A stretch of DNA of 64,000 bases from contig NC_087078.1 of assembly GCF_026151205.1 (NCBI RefSeq), positions 14,649,118 through 14,713,117 of the forward strand, given 5' to 3'. Position numbers and translations under genes: made by a program. The notes beneath the pieces were generated by a model, which worked only from the letters and a program-made list of their open reading frames with translations, did no database searches and was not told the DNA's origin. Shown here piece after piece: positions 45,501 through 60,000 of this stretch; the first letter of the stretch is position 1; each line of letters starts with the position of its first letter. This stretch comes from Bolinopsis microptera. Taxonomy: Eukaryota; Ctenophora; Tentaculata; Lobata; Bolinopsidae.

Positions 45501-48500
45501 TTAAATAGCGAAATTTTATCTGAAAAGCATCATAAGTATTGTAGAATAGATCTTCTTTCTTCTCCGATCCTAGTAACTTAGCCCCTAAATTCTTCTGCAT
45601 GAAGACTTCCTTTAAATTGAAGCCCGTTACGGTAAGAAATTTTCCGGCGCGTGTTCTTTTAGCTGGCTGATTATGCGACCAGTTGGTTGGTTATTGTTTA
45701 GAAGCCTATGTTTACAAACACTCCTATGTTTATGTGGTTGTATCTTATTTCTTTTGCATGTATACTGTGGTTAGAAGCATCTTTCTTTTACAAAAATCAA
45801 AGTTTTAGGTAAAACTTTGTGTTCCCGTTCCTCGTTTTTCCTCCTAAAAATATTGGAAAAAATAAATAAATAAATAAAACCAAAAATAAAACTAACAAAA
45901 TCTCAAATCAGTCACTCACCCACCCCACTCACTCACCGACTGACACACAAACAAACCGCGTATATCTAGCCGACAGTTGTCGTCGATCCCCGCCAAGTCC
46001 GTCCGGTATCCAAGAAGTGGTCAGTGTCTCAAGACTGGAGGTAGTATTTCATATTTGTTGTTTTGTACCGGTGTAATGTCCGCAAGCAGTCGCAAGCACT
46101 CTCTCGAAGGTTTGCGACCTGTCTTTTCAGAAATATATTATACAAAAATGGAATCTGTTGTCAATAAAAATCTGGAAAATTGTCAATTGAGAGTTGCTTG
46201 ATTGATTTGAAAGGACAATGATAACAGATCGGTAACTGCAGTTTTGTTCAGGTTTGAACAGTATATCAGGCACCGAAGTGGAGGGTGTATTGGGAAACCA
46301 GCTAACTATGACATGTGTTGCTAGAGGAGATATACAGGTGATCCCAATATTTTTCAATTACGAGCTATTATCTGATAAAATTGTACTTTACTATAGCTCT
46401 TGAGACTGTATTTCGAGCTATTATCTGATAAAAGTTTACTCAGTATTGTCTTGATTCCGTAAGATTCGTCAAAAATAACTGTCTGAAACTGACACAGCGC
46501 GAGATTGAAATGATTTCATCTCACGGATCTAAACAGTCAACTAAACACAATCACCAGGCTACAATAACATGGAACCACAACGACACGACCACGCGTGCGG
46601 GGGTAACCACCGAGACAACCTACAGTGCACCCTACACAACAAGTGTTCTGACGCTGCCAGTACCTGCCCTCTTTGATCAGGGAGTCTATGAGTGTTCTAT
46701 CGAGTTCGACGAGCAAACCTCGACCATAACAGGCTCTACTCAACTTAATTTGAACTGTAAGTGCTTTCTGGTTTTGAGCCATGTCCTGGGTCTTTAAAAC
46801 CCATAATTTTCCGAAAGTTCAACTTAATTTCTTACCGGTATGAACGATCGCTTATACCTTGAAGGCTGGAACATTTAGACCTATTTATAGCTTTATCTAG
46901 ACCAATTCATCAACCTTTTCCCAAGCGGGACATTGCAAGATCAGCTACTTGGCTGAAAAACATGCATCTTTTAAATTACAATCGAAACTGATTGCATCTT
47001 CTAAGAATGAAATCATAATCATCTTGCAGCGTAACAGAGCGATCAAATTTTGAGAAAGCTATTACGTAAATGATAACAATGCTACAAAGTAGAAATAGTC
47101 TCTGAGCTAAATTAAAATGACCGCAAGGTTCAGTGTAATAAATATATAACTGTTGCAACAAATTACGTATAGCTATACGTAGCTAAACGTAACGTAATTA
47201 AAGATCTTTTTTACAACCTTCAACTAAAATCTGTTTCCTTCCAGACGTATGGAGGACGTCCGGAGCTGCTCTAGGAGTGGAGGACAATTCCGCAACAATC
47301 ACGTGTTCTGGTATTGGAAACATTGCTCCTGATTCCTGGACATGGAATGATCCCAACACGACGGACAGTTCCCAGGTAAGCCTAATGGCACCCTATTATC
47401 TGTTTAGAAATTATAGATGTAAAGAATACTAAGAGAATTTGTCCATGATACTGGCTTATGGTTTGAAAGAACTCAAGTGGGGACCAGAGGGGTGCCTATT
47501 ATAATATAAACTCCTATTCCCAAATCTATTGTTTTCAAGATGTTCGTTATAAAAAATAATTCAAAGTTTATTTAATTGCAAATAGGGGGAAGTTAGATCA
47601 AAAATTAAAAATAATCCAGTACATAACGGTCACGTTGCTCTATCGACGAACACGAAAAAATTAAGATCCCAATTTTACTTTCTGAGTTAGCTAGATAGTA
47701 TATATAATATATATATATATATATATATTAAAGTCACTATTGTGACGGTACATTAGAACTAGACAGAAACAAAGTGTGAAGGGCCTGAACGGAACCCCTC
47801 GGTTTCAGTTCCTTGTTTAACACTGCCGTACAGCAAGGACATCCACATTCCACCGGGTTCTCCAAGGATGCCATGTCGAGCGGACGTGAAAGATTGGTTT
47901 CTAAATTTGAAGCCTTTTTGTAGAATCTTAAAAGTCCACTGTAATTTCGTGCTTTTAGTGGTACATTGTTTTGAGCCCCGTAATAATATGTAATATCGTT
48001 GGATCTTTATTGAGCGAGATTCAATAATTTGAAGTTATCAGAATCTAGGAACAAGGTAAATTTGGGTTTCTCAACCTCGAATAATGCGCGCTCGCAATTA
48101 AAACATAAATACCCAATGTCACTGTCAAATAACGCTGATTTTCCCTGCCAATTTTAATCCAAATAGTCAGCCTTGTGAATTGGGTACCATTATGTGAACC
48201 ATAAAATTGGGGATTATGGCAACCTTCTGAAGAATTCTGGTGAAATCGCTGCAACAGCTAGAAACCCACATTCGGAAAGACGGCAGATCGGCAAATAATC
48301 TGTGAGGAAAATTTTGGATTTTGGAGTAAATTTTTTGCCAAAGAAGAAATCTAAAGAAGATTCGACCTTTTTTAGGACATAAGAAATTTTTTAAGGGGAA
48401 ATATTGCACAAACTTTACAAACTGCCCAATCATGGGTTATACCAAAATAAGCATGAGTGCCCAAACGTAATTAGCAAAAAAGGATACCAACAATACGCCA

Positions 48501-51500
48501 CTTTGCACTGATAGCTGAGGCGCTGCAATATGCACTGGAAGGTGAGACACAGTTTAAAAGCTGCAATTATGGTAAAATATTCTGCAGAATGCTCTTTGAC
48601 CAGCAATAGAATCAAAACACACCTTGACCTTTAAACAACACCTTCTGTACCGCGCTATAAACTAAAATATCACGAGCAACTGGATTCGTTTAGACATAAT
48701 CCAGATTCCAGTAGAAAATATCGCTGGACTAAAAAAAATGTATTTTATATAAATTTTATAACAGGATAGTAGATTGACGTACTTAAATCAGTGTTTGAAA
48801 AAAAAACTGTTTATATTTCAGTGGAGTACGCTGCAAACGTCAGCAGATAGAAAAGACTCCAGTGTATTCTGGACGGTGAACAGGTTCGACGCGGGCTCGT
48901 ACACGTGCACAGCGCACTACGAAGCTAGAGGAACCAGTACTGGAGAGGTAGATCTCACTGTTCAGTACATCAAAACCAGCCCCCTCGATCAGACTGCAGT
49001 GCACGGAACTGACTCTACTCTAACTTGTGTCGCTAACTTGGCTCCTGATTCTTTCAAATGGTGTGTTTTATGATCGATAGCTAAGCATTTAAAATCATTT
49101 GAATTTCTGCAGTATTGGTAAACATTTGATAATCGCTTTGACATTACATGGGACAGTTTACGTTTTGATAATATGAATTTGTCAACTCGAAGATATTTAT
49201 TGGATATTATAGCTTTATGAGATGTAAGACTTCGGGTTTTACTCGTAGCGTCAAGACATCACGTCTTGCATCAATCAATCTATCGAAGCAATTCGAGATT
49301 TCACGAGAAACACCATTACCAGGTTCAAAGAGACAACTGAAATGGATACCCCCACTACCTCCTCCCCAAACCCTACAACCTCCCTCCTGGTCCTCTCTCC
49401 AGTTGACTTCGAGCATGCAGGATCGTACAACTGTGAGGCTGTGTTCTCGGGCAAATCAGCTAAAAGTCTAACGTCCACATTCTTTGTACGGGGCTTCAAG
49501 GTTCATCCTGAAGTAAGTTTGCGTACCAATCTTATCAAGGTAGTATTAAATTAAGCTAGTTAGGTTTGCAGACTGAAGGATGCAACTTTTTGTCGACTAA
49601 CCTGTTGACATTTCATGACCAAATGAAGGTTTTTGGATACATATTTATTATTTATGAGAATAAAGTGACAGTAAAGATGACTCTGCCCAGGACACGACGA
49701 CTGTAAACATGACATCTGCGACCCTGTCTTGTCTTGCTATCGGAGAGAGTGCTCCTCTACTGAGCTGGTACCGGGGTACCACCAAGCTGGATCATGGTCC
49801 TACTGTCAGCATGTCTTCCAAAGGTTTGCAAAAATGGGAGAGCGTGCGGAATTTGTTTTATTCGAATGAAAAGGCGGGTACTGCGGCTATTTTTAAAGCA
49901 GTATTAAAACTGGGCTCTCAAGCTAGAGTATTGCTATTTATGGTGTGGAAACATTTTAAAACTTGCTCAACTTGACCAATGATGATCTGTCCGAGTGACG
50001 ACTGACGCTATTTCGAAAGGGTAAACACCTGGTTAAAAACCTTTTATACCTTTAAACGACTAAACAGGTTGAATGGCTATTTGAACTTTAGGTTTACAAA
50101 TTAAATTGCTCCGTACAGGTCGTTTAAAGCAATACGTAATGTTCTCATAGTTTTTCAGCTCGATAACCACAGTATTTCAAATTAATTTTACATTCATGTT
50201 GCAAGAGAATCCAACTGAGTACAAGAAACCTGATTTAACAAGAGGTTTTAATACATAGAGCCCAAGCTAAACCAATTTCCAACCGAACTAAATGATGAAC
50301 CCCAGATTTCTCTGCAGCTTTCGGATACGAGGCGAGCAGTAATCTGACAATCTCCCTCCTCTCTGCAACAACTGACGATTATCACTGTTCTGCTCGGTAC
50401 GATGACGTCACAGTGACGTCATCCTCCGCAACCATCCGAGTGCTGGGGGTTAAGAGCGCTCCGAAGGACAGTACCGGAGTTATAGGGAACGACGTGGTGC
50501 TGGAGTGTGACCCAACTGAACAGACGGGAGTTATCACCTGGCTTCACAACGGAACTGACATCACGGTACTTACTTTTCAATATGTATCAGTTTTGGGCAA
50601 TCGGTTAATTATCAACAGAGTGATCCAATTGTCTCATTCTAAAGTTGAAATCGGTCCAGACCATGCCTTGAGAAAGTTTAATGTAATTTGTTTGCCCCTA
50701 ATTTATTTGCCCCTCACTGCAGATAGTCTAACTACACTGTATAGCTGCAGATGATATAAGTGCATTGCAGATACCTAAGCTGCATATTATATGCATAAAT
50801 AGTCTAACTGCACAGCAGATAACTTAGCTGCAGATGGCATAACTGCACTGTTAGCTGAGAAATATCTTTTAGATATCTTTTAAATGTCTTTAAAATATCT
50901 TTGAAATATCTTTGAAAGTGTTCAAGGTTTATTTTCTTTTTCTGAACAAATAAGTGGTTATCCCTGCGAGCGATCTCATTGAGAAATGTGCACTGTGCAG
51001 GTAGATTTACTCAGTGCAGGCAACAAGCCACAAGGTTAACCTGGTCCGGACAACATAATTACCAGAGTGGACATTTATTAAACGTTGCAGATCTCGCACA
51101 TACATGTGCACCGTTTAATTTCATAATTGATCTTCATGAGGCAAAGACTGTATAACCGTAAATAGCTAGTTTGACACCGAGCAAAGTGAGCACATACTGC
51201 AGAGTGCAGAGGTTATAATCATACTTGCAGAAAATATATTAACAACCGGGGAAAACAAGTGGTGCCAGCAACATTTGTATGATTTTGAATGTGATAAAAC
51301 GAGTGATACCAACTTCTCCCGAACCATGTACCCTAATATGAGGTGTTAGTTAAACTGTAACCACTTTTTGTCAGGGTACCTCCTCAATCACAGTAACAGA
51401 AGGAGTATCTGTTCTACACCTCGACAGTGTGACTTGGATCACTGCTGGAGTGTACCAATGTGTTGTGGACTACGCTGACTACGCTAACCCCACCTACGCT

Positions 51501-54500
51501 GCTCAACCTGCTACTCTCAGTGTTAGAGGTATGTTAGAGAGGGGGTGGATCTACTAATTAACTAATTAGTTAACTAATTAGTTTAATAATTAGTTGATAG
51601 CGTTTTCTGAGCATTGGTTTAAAATTATTTCTTCAGGGTTATCTAATATCTATCAAACTTGCATAATCATGCACAGGGCAAAGCAGATTCTGAATGACGC
51701 ATGTCATCGACTAACTATCACTCTAAATCGAACATTTTAAGCTGAACACTAGCAGATTCTAGCATTCGCTACTCTTTCAACAGCATTACATATCTAATCA
51801 GTGTTATCTTTCTGAATTCTGATGCGAAGAAAGAGAAACATTGAGACAAAAGCCGATCTACTTACAATTATCATATAAACCAAACTCGCTTCAGCTTCGT
51901 TTCATATAACCGAACTCGCTTCAGCCTTACAAGCAATATTTCATAAACTAAAGCACAAGTATGTCATTCATTTAACTAGATGCTTTTAATAAAGTTTCAT
52001 CAATCATGCTGATTACATTTCAAAGTTGGCTTGAAAATATTTAATATTGATCTCCAGATTGCTGCATGACTGCCACGTTTGTCGGTCAATTAACATTAAA
52101 ATAAATAACTTAAAAACGAAATTCCACTGTTCATCTCTTTTTATTATAAGCTTTAACGTAATTTCGTGATCAGTGAAGCAGCTTTATTGCTCTTTAGAGT
52201 ACTAAAATGAACAACTTTGTTTTATGTAGCACTGTCAGTTTGTTGTTTTTAATAAGTACAGTGAAGCATACTTACTTAGGACGTTATGGATACTAATTTA
52301 GTTATAGACTTACTTAAAGATTATTGAGGTTTGCTCAAATTTCCTATAATAAATTGCCCTCCGAAACGTTACTTAACACTAATAATGAAGTGTTGCATCA
52401 AATTTATCGCTCAGACATTTCGTCCTCCTGTGAGAAAAAAAAAACAATTACCCATCACTTTAAACTGCCTTATAAAGCACAATAATCAAAACTGGAGTGT
52501 AATAGTAATGTTCGTGGTGGTTACTGGAATCTAACAACATGTACTCTGTGTAAACTCTCACGACCGTTAAAATTTCACGTGACATGATACAATGTCACGT
52601 GACATGCACTCTATTCAAGTCTAGGAGATTGGAGACTCTAAGATTCTGCAAACATAACAAGCAGAGAGATTTCAATGATTGGACTGGGATGAGAAAAGTA
52701 ATTTTGTCCATTGTGTTATTATGAATTTATTGTGTTAGTCTGCTATTATGAATTTATGACAAGAAAAAGTATAGAAAATCATAGTCTATAAGTGAGTCAT
52801 GTAGATTGCAATAGACAATAGGTGTAAATTGTAAGGCGTATAAAAAAATGGGCTGCAACAAAAGGAGCTGTTTGATAAGCTAAAGCACTAAACAGAACGA
52901 AAATGCTTAAATAAATGTAAAAGTAAAGATGAAAAAGTTCGAGAAATTGAAAATATCAAGAGATTTAAACTGACAGTAACCTAAAAAATTGCAAAGCAAA
53001 CCTCAAAGTAGGATTCCCAACAGATATTACCAATTAAAGAATCAAGTAAATATATCCCCTGCATATTAACCCGCACCAACCTGCAGGAGTCACGCAGTCC
53101 CCAGAAAGTGTTATAACAGAGGAGGGTTCGGACGTTACCCTGACTTGTCTGACTACGGGACCTCCTAGTCCTACCATAACTTGGTACAAGACTGGGGGCC
53201 AGGACTTGGGCCAGGGCTCACTTCTTAACGGTAAGTAATCGCAAAGATACAAGCAACGCTTTCTATATATTTTGATGGGCTAAGCAATCGTTTTCATTTA
53301 GCGTTGTAACTAATTTAGTAGAGCAAAAGTAATCTGGTTTATACGTATAATACTGTCATAGAGTCTCTTTTGATGATTAAATAATTTACAAGAATTTACC
53401 TCAGATTACAAGAGCCTATTAGTCCTGTCATCAGTGGATTTGACTACAACAGACGACTACAAGTGTGTTGCTGACTACAATGACCTGGGAACTCATCAGA
53501 GTGAGATAGCTTCCCTGATCGTTAGAGGCATCCAAAGCCACCCGGTAGCGACAACAGCCGTGAAGACTAACACTGCTCGTTTTACCTGTGTTATTCGCGG
53601 CGACAAGGCCCCATCCAGTATCACTTGGTCGCGTGACGACGAGGCAGTTGACATGACAACAGCAAGTGTTGCCACGACGACAAGTGGTGACGACACAACG
53701 ACGGTGTTAACTCTGACTAATGTGATGACCACTGGGAAATACAAATGCTCTGCTCAGTTCGAGAGTCCTGTTGGGGGAGTTGTGTCAGGCTCTGCTGATT
53801 TGACTGTTTTAGGTTAGTTTTGTGACGTAACTTGGGATGCAAATATTGACTTCTTGTTCTGTAGTGTGACATCAAAAGAGCAAAATAAAGTATGAATCAG
53901 CGTGATGATTGCTCGTGAACTACAGGTTTATGATTTTAATTCAAATTGCCTCCGACCAACGAACACTCTAATATAATCTACCATAACTTCGGTTGTTTCA
54001 ACAAATTGCTACGATTCAAATTATAAGAATTTCGATTAAAATTAATAGGTTTTTGTGAGATGGTACGGTAGTGGTACCGACCATCCCCTATATAATGCGA
54101 ACGGAATATTATATACTTGAAAATTAAAAACCGTCAAATGTTAATTATGAGAAATGTCAAAGAACTTAAGTTTGTCCCATCCGTCGTCAAATTAGTTGAT
54201 ACAGTGCCTGGCTGCTGTTAAATTATCTTTTATGTAAACTTAAAAAGATATAATCTTGTTAAAAGCCAAAACTAACGTAATTAAAATGATGTTGTTAGTA
54301 TTCCTGACATATCCAATCACTCGTTTGATCGTTATAAGGTTATATAAGTGATGATTAAAATGTGAGTCCTAATCCCGTGACCAAATTCAAGTTAAAATGA
54401 TGGGCCATCATTGGTCACACTGTATATTGACTTACAAGTTTTATATCGACACCTCTATTTCGTCAATCGATTTGCATGTTGATATACAGTGTAGGTAGCG

Positions 54501-57032
54501 ATGTCGGCGCGATCATAATCAAAGAAATCGTGACTAAAGACACAACCGGAGAAGAAAATATGATATAAATCGGAAAATTTGAAAGAAGCTGGTACATCTT
54601 TTAAAACAGAAAGGTTAAAACCTAAATTCTTTTTTCTCAGAATCACAATATAAAATAAACCGTCCCACAGAGTACACAGCAGTGCCCCAAGACACAGACA
54701 CAGTCCTAGGATACGCCCTGACCTTCACCTGCAAGGTTCACGACAACCCAGCCAGTCTCAAGTTCTACCATAACGGCACGGAGTCTGTCTCCGGGGTCAC
54801 AACCAACAACAACGTGGCTACTCTCATTGTGGAGGAAGTGGGGTTGAGCTCGGCTGGGGAATACTACTGTGAAGTGGATTATTCTCCTTCACTGGACACG
54901 CTAGGTTCGTGATATCTGGGTTATAGAGCTATTATAAAACCGAAATATTTCACAATTTTAAGTCCGTTCTATAGGCGAGGTAGTCATGAAGTACTTTGTA
55001 AATAATCAGGAACAATGATATCATATCTTACGGATTAAGATCTCGCTGTAACTTTTATCACATGACTTGATCTATTGTCTCGTCAAACCATTGACCAAAA
55101 TTAATCTCTGCAGGGGGGAATCTCGATAGTTCGGTTGCCATCGTAACTGTCAGCTCCTTTATTTACGAGCCAGAGGATGTATACGTTAAAGCGGGAAATA
55201 GTGCGGACATGAGTTGCAGAACAACGAGCTTCATTCAACCTATCTTCACTTGGTAAGTGCGCCTGATTATATTGAAAAGTGTTTAGGAATCCCCTCAGAA
55301 AATTTTGGATCGATGATTGGCCCCAAATTGAACGAACTCATTACGCTCATCAAGAAATTAAAGCGTATAAACCAGATTACTTTTGCTAAATAAAACGTGA
55401 AATCATAACCCGAAACAAGGAACATGGAGGCCTGGGACTATTTTATTTATCCGATTTTATTATAGGTCTTAAAACTAGTCTTATTTCAAAGCTACTAAAT
55501 GATTCCTTTCACCACACTTGGAAAGATATTATGATAATGCAACTGAAATTTCCCGAGCATATCACCATCTCTGTAGAAAACGGTCTCGCAAATATCAACT
55601 GTAATTTTACACAGGACGTACTTGATTGCTACACTGAGTGGAAGATTAGTTCGGCTAATGCAGCCTTGGGTTCTATAGATCACTGTGTGTGGTCCAACCC
55701 AGCAATAACTGGCATCGGGTCCAAACTTTGGAACAATCATCTTATTGATAGGGGAATATTTTACATCTCAGATTTCCTTTCTATAGACCAAAGTACACTC
55801 CTTAACTACGATATGTTCATGAACAAGTGGGAGCTGTCTCCGAATACGATTTCCAAAATTGATTACTGTAACATTATCATGGGGATACGGAGATATAACT
55901 GTCCCACGATTAACTCAAGGAATATCGAATTTGTTGACCCGAATATAAAACTTCAATTTTTACATTCTGCAACTGGGCAGGTGAAGGGAAGCAAAATTCG
56001 GGATAAAATGTACGATTCTATTTGCCCAAACGAGCTGTCTCCTTTACGTCAGTGGGTTATCGACTTGAACAGTCATTCCATCGACTGGGCAGTCGTTCTA
56101 AGCAACCTGTTTTTCTTAGTATCTAAAAACTTTAAGTTGATTCAATTTCAGTACAAACTTTTAATGAGGATCACAACTTGTAGATACATGAGACATAAGA
56201 TGAAAATTGTTACAGATACTCCCATGTGTAGCCTGTGTAAAACATATTTAGAAACTATTCCTCATATTTACCTCCATTGTATTCACACAAATAGCTTCAT
56301 CACAATACTTGAAGACTTTATTAAAAGGAAAATCGATAGAAATTACGAAGATCCTACTAAAATTAATTTTATAATCTGTAATCACACTTCACAAATTATA
56401 AATTATTTTAATATCGTTGCCAAATGGTACATTAGCAAAAAATTTCAGGCAGGAGACTTGCCGATCTGGCAGGGGTATATCAAACTTCTTAAGCTATCAC
56501 TTCAAGGAGATAAAATAGGTCACAGAAGTTCTATTGTGTCGATCTTGGCCGATTAGGGTATTATGTCCACTCCATTTTTATTGCTGTCTAAGTTATTTAA
56601 TTTTTATCAGTTATTGTTACAATCTTGCAGTACTACTAGTAGCTGTCTTTTTGTAGTACATGCCCTGCTTCCTTCCTTTCCTAAATTTCTTACAAGCTCC
56701 TCCAGCCTCCTCTCTTACACCCTTTTCACTCACTTCATTTCACTCATTCACTTTATATTTTATTACCACAGTATCTGCCAAAACCAACATGGCCTAAGTA
56801 GAAAGGGGCCTTGACGTTGTTTCCCGCTTGGCCCTGCATCCCAAGCTGACGGTTGGCCTCCACTCTAAAGAAACTTACCTTCAGTGAAGGCCGATGGTCA
56901 ACAATTAGCGATGTAAGAGCTTGGCGAGTACAAATCCTGACCTCCTTTTACACCTTTGGGACGACTTTCGCAAATGCGAGAGGAATGACCCCGAGGAGGG
57001 CTCCATTGGTTTTAGTAGGTTGCATATTTAAA

Positions 57033-57063
<31 letters not shown>

Positions 57064-60000
57064 TTAAAGCGGCTGAAGGAAAGTTTTGTTCGATCTCTGA
57101 AGCTAAAGCACGCCTGTTATGGAATATGGTGTTTATACTGTTATGTAGATGAAACATGTAGATTGTAGGCGCGCATTGCGCAAATCTATATAATATGATC
57201 TACATATTGTGACTTTTAGAACTCCAAAGAACAAAAAAGATCAAAAACGTGAAAACTATGACGTGAGAATTGAGATAACTTAAATTGTGGACTTGGCTAA
57301 AACCTGGGCGGCGAAACGTACTTTTGGCCTTCCGCGTTTTTGACGTCTTAACATTTTGTAAGTTCAAGTTGCAACTCGGTCCTGATTGGACAACAGGCGA
57401 CAAGTTTCAAGATCAGAAAACCACCCCAACTCTATTAATGTCAGTTAGAGTCAGTTAGGGACAGTTATCTAAACGTCTAGGTGTTACAACTTACAACGAG
57501 CCATTAACAGACAATCGCTAAGTAGGTATAGACTTTAGCTAGTAGTCAGTAGAGTCGAAGGTCTAAAGTTATTGTTGTTGGTACACAATGGAGAGACGTG
57601 AAAAGGTGATATCTTGCATTTTACTTAAGTGCATGCGCTATATTATATGAAACATGCGAGGAGCTTGATTTGAACTAAATCGCAGGGCGAATGGCGATAT
57701 CTAGATCGATCTAGCTCGATCTAACCAGGAGAGAAACGGTTATACTTATAATACAACAGACTAAGATTTTGAAAAAGCTCTTAGGTAAACAGTATAATAA
57801 GATATGCAGATAAAGCCCTAACTTAGAGTCTATGGTCTAATAAAAGCTTCTATAACAGCCATTATTGTGAATATCATTTAGAGTGGACAGGAATGCTCGT
57901 ATCAAGCTTTGACTGGGTGGTGGATGGGTTTTATACGATCCACGGATGACGTAATCCAGCAATAGCATGACATGATAGATTATCTGAAATTGATAAAGTC
58001 TCTTTATCTGACAGCATGCAACAAATCCATCAGGCTTGATTCTCATTGGTCCCCATAAAACGCCTTGAAGTGAAGTTTCGACGTAAATCAGGCAAAATCA
58101 TATATGTCATACCAATTATCCATCCTTGCTCGCGTGCCGCATGGCAGGTTTGAATTCTCTAACTTAACAAATTGATTCGACACCGGAAATTGCACTCTTT
58201 ATTATAGTTCTATATCAAACTATGATGTAAGATTAAAGAGAACTCTATTCTATATATTAATTGTACGCGGGCTCATCGACAAATAAAAGTACCCCAGAGG
58301 CAGGCAGTGCAGAGCATCTTCATGCCATCCTCTCGTGGGCCATCCAGGTCCAGCTTCTCTTTTTTTTTAAATAAATGTTTTTTTTAGCAAACGTGAAGGT
58401 CCAGAATTACACTAACGACTTACGACCGATTATTCTCCAGGAAAACAGGACCTGTGGTAACAAACGACGGAGCAATATCTGTTGCTAACTGGGACGCAAC
58501 GACACTGAACGACGAAGGTCCCTACTGGTGCGACGCCAAGTTCGGGGATGTTGGAACACTAACATCTTCCACCGCCGTTCTTTATATCCGAGGTAGGTTA
58601 TTAGCCTGTCACTCACTAGTAGCAAGCACTGCTCTACCGTTAAAATACGACTAGTTTCTCGTGCCCTGTTCTACGGTCTAAGACCTGTCAAGGAATGAAG
58701 GTTGGACTGCATCATTTAAATTGGATGGACCCTCAAATGACAATTTTAACAAGATCGGAGGAGCTGCGTCCGAAATGGCAGATTGGGTGACTTCGTCATA
58801 TTGTCACCTTTATTCTTTCTGCCAGTCTGTCGCGGCCTTTTCGTTCCATTAACTCTCATAGCCTCAGGAAAATTAATCTGCTCTCAATTAATCAGCTATC
58901 AAGACTCCACCGACCGAGAGAATGGTGGTTCTAGGACATGACGCCGCGCTCACGTGCGAGGTTCACGGCAAGGGCTTGATGTTGGTCACGTGGCTCAATG
59001 ACGAGGAAGAGGTAAAAGTGGACTCTGTGCCGACGGCAACAACTCTTGTAACCAGCGTGTTGGAACTAACCGAAGTGACTGAAAATAAGAACTACAGCTG
59101 CAAAGCCACTTTTGCTGATCCAGATGATGAAATCTTATCGGATTTGACTCTCGTTTACGTGGACCGTGAGTGGTTACTTTTTAATGTATATTTAAAAATA
59201 GAAATAATATCTAACAAGCCAGGATTAGCGCTATATTATTACTACAAAAGACAAAATTGTAATGCAATTGAACTAAAGGAGACCTGAAATAACCATATTA
59301 AGTTTAATTGATAAAATTTAAAAAATATCAATTGAACATAAAAATCGCAATCAAGTAAGACTGATCAATAACCTTAATAACTAATTTCAGAGATAAAAAG
59401 CGTAACGAGCTCGGTAACTCTAGTCTCAGGACAATCTGCTACTTTGACTTGTACCGCTGATCAGGACCCGACCTTCTCGTGGTCCTACGTGGATACTGGA
59501 GACATTATCAGCGATAACATCGTCAATACTCCTGGTACGTTGTGTTGTGTCATTTTGTTTTTGCACGTGTCGCGCTTGTTTTAAAGTTTAGGGTATATTC
59601 AGTTTAAGTAGAATAAGAAGTAATTAATGGTGGAGTAGTTGAAGTTGGAAGAATTCAAAACGTACAAAAATAAAGTTTTATCAAATGCAATGTGAGAATG
59701 TGCATTACCAGTCACTACTCTGTTCAAATTTGTCGAACATTTATAATGAAAGTGACTTGGTGAAAATAATCATGAAATGCGAAACAGAAACCGTTATATT
59801 GGCTGATAAACAATGAAATCGACTATTCTTGACAACCAGAGCCAATATACAGTGCAATATTGTCACATATTTGATCAACTGGGCGAATAATCTTTGTGCT
59901 AAAATAATGGGAAACGAGTAGAAAGCTTTCAGATTAAAGTAAAGCTTTCAAAGAATTACAAAGTTCTACACCTCGTATTATATAAAGCGAGAAAGTGGAA

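Noticed and set aside
55349-57070. AAATTAAAGCG as the LINE target duplication
   Set aside because: RT coding similarity (LGIPSENF, KLKRINQ) starts before 55349, so the left copy lies inside the LINE.
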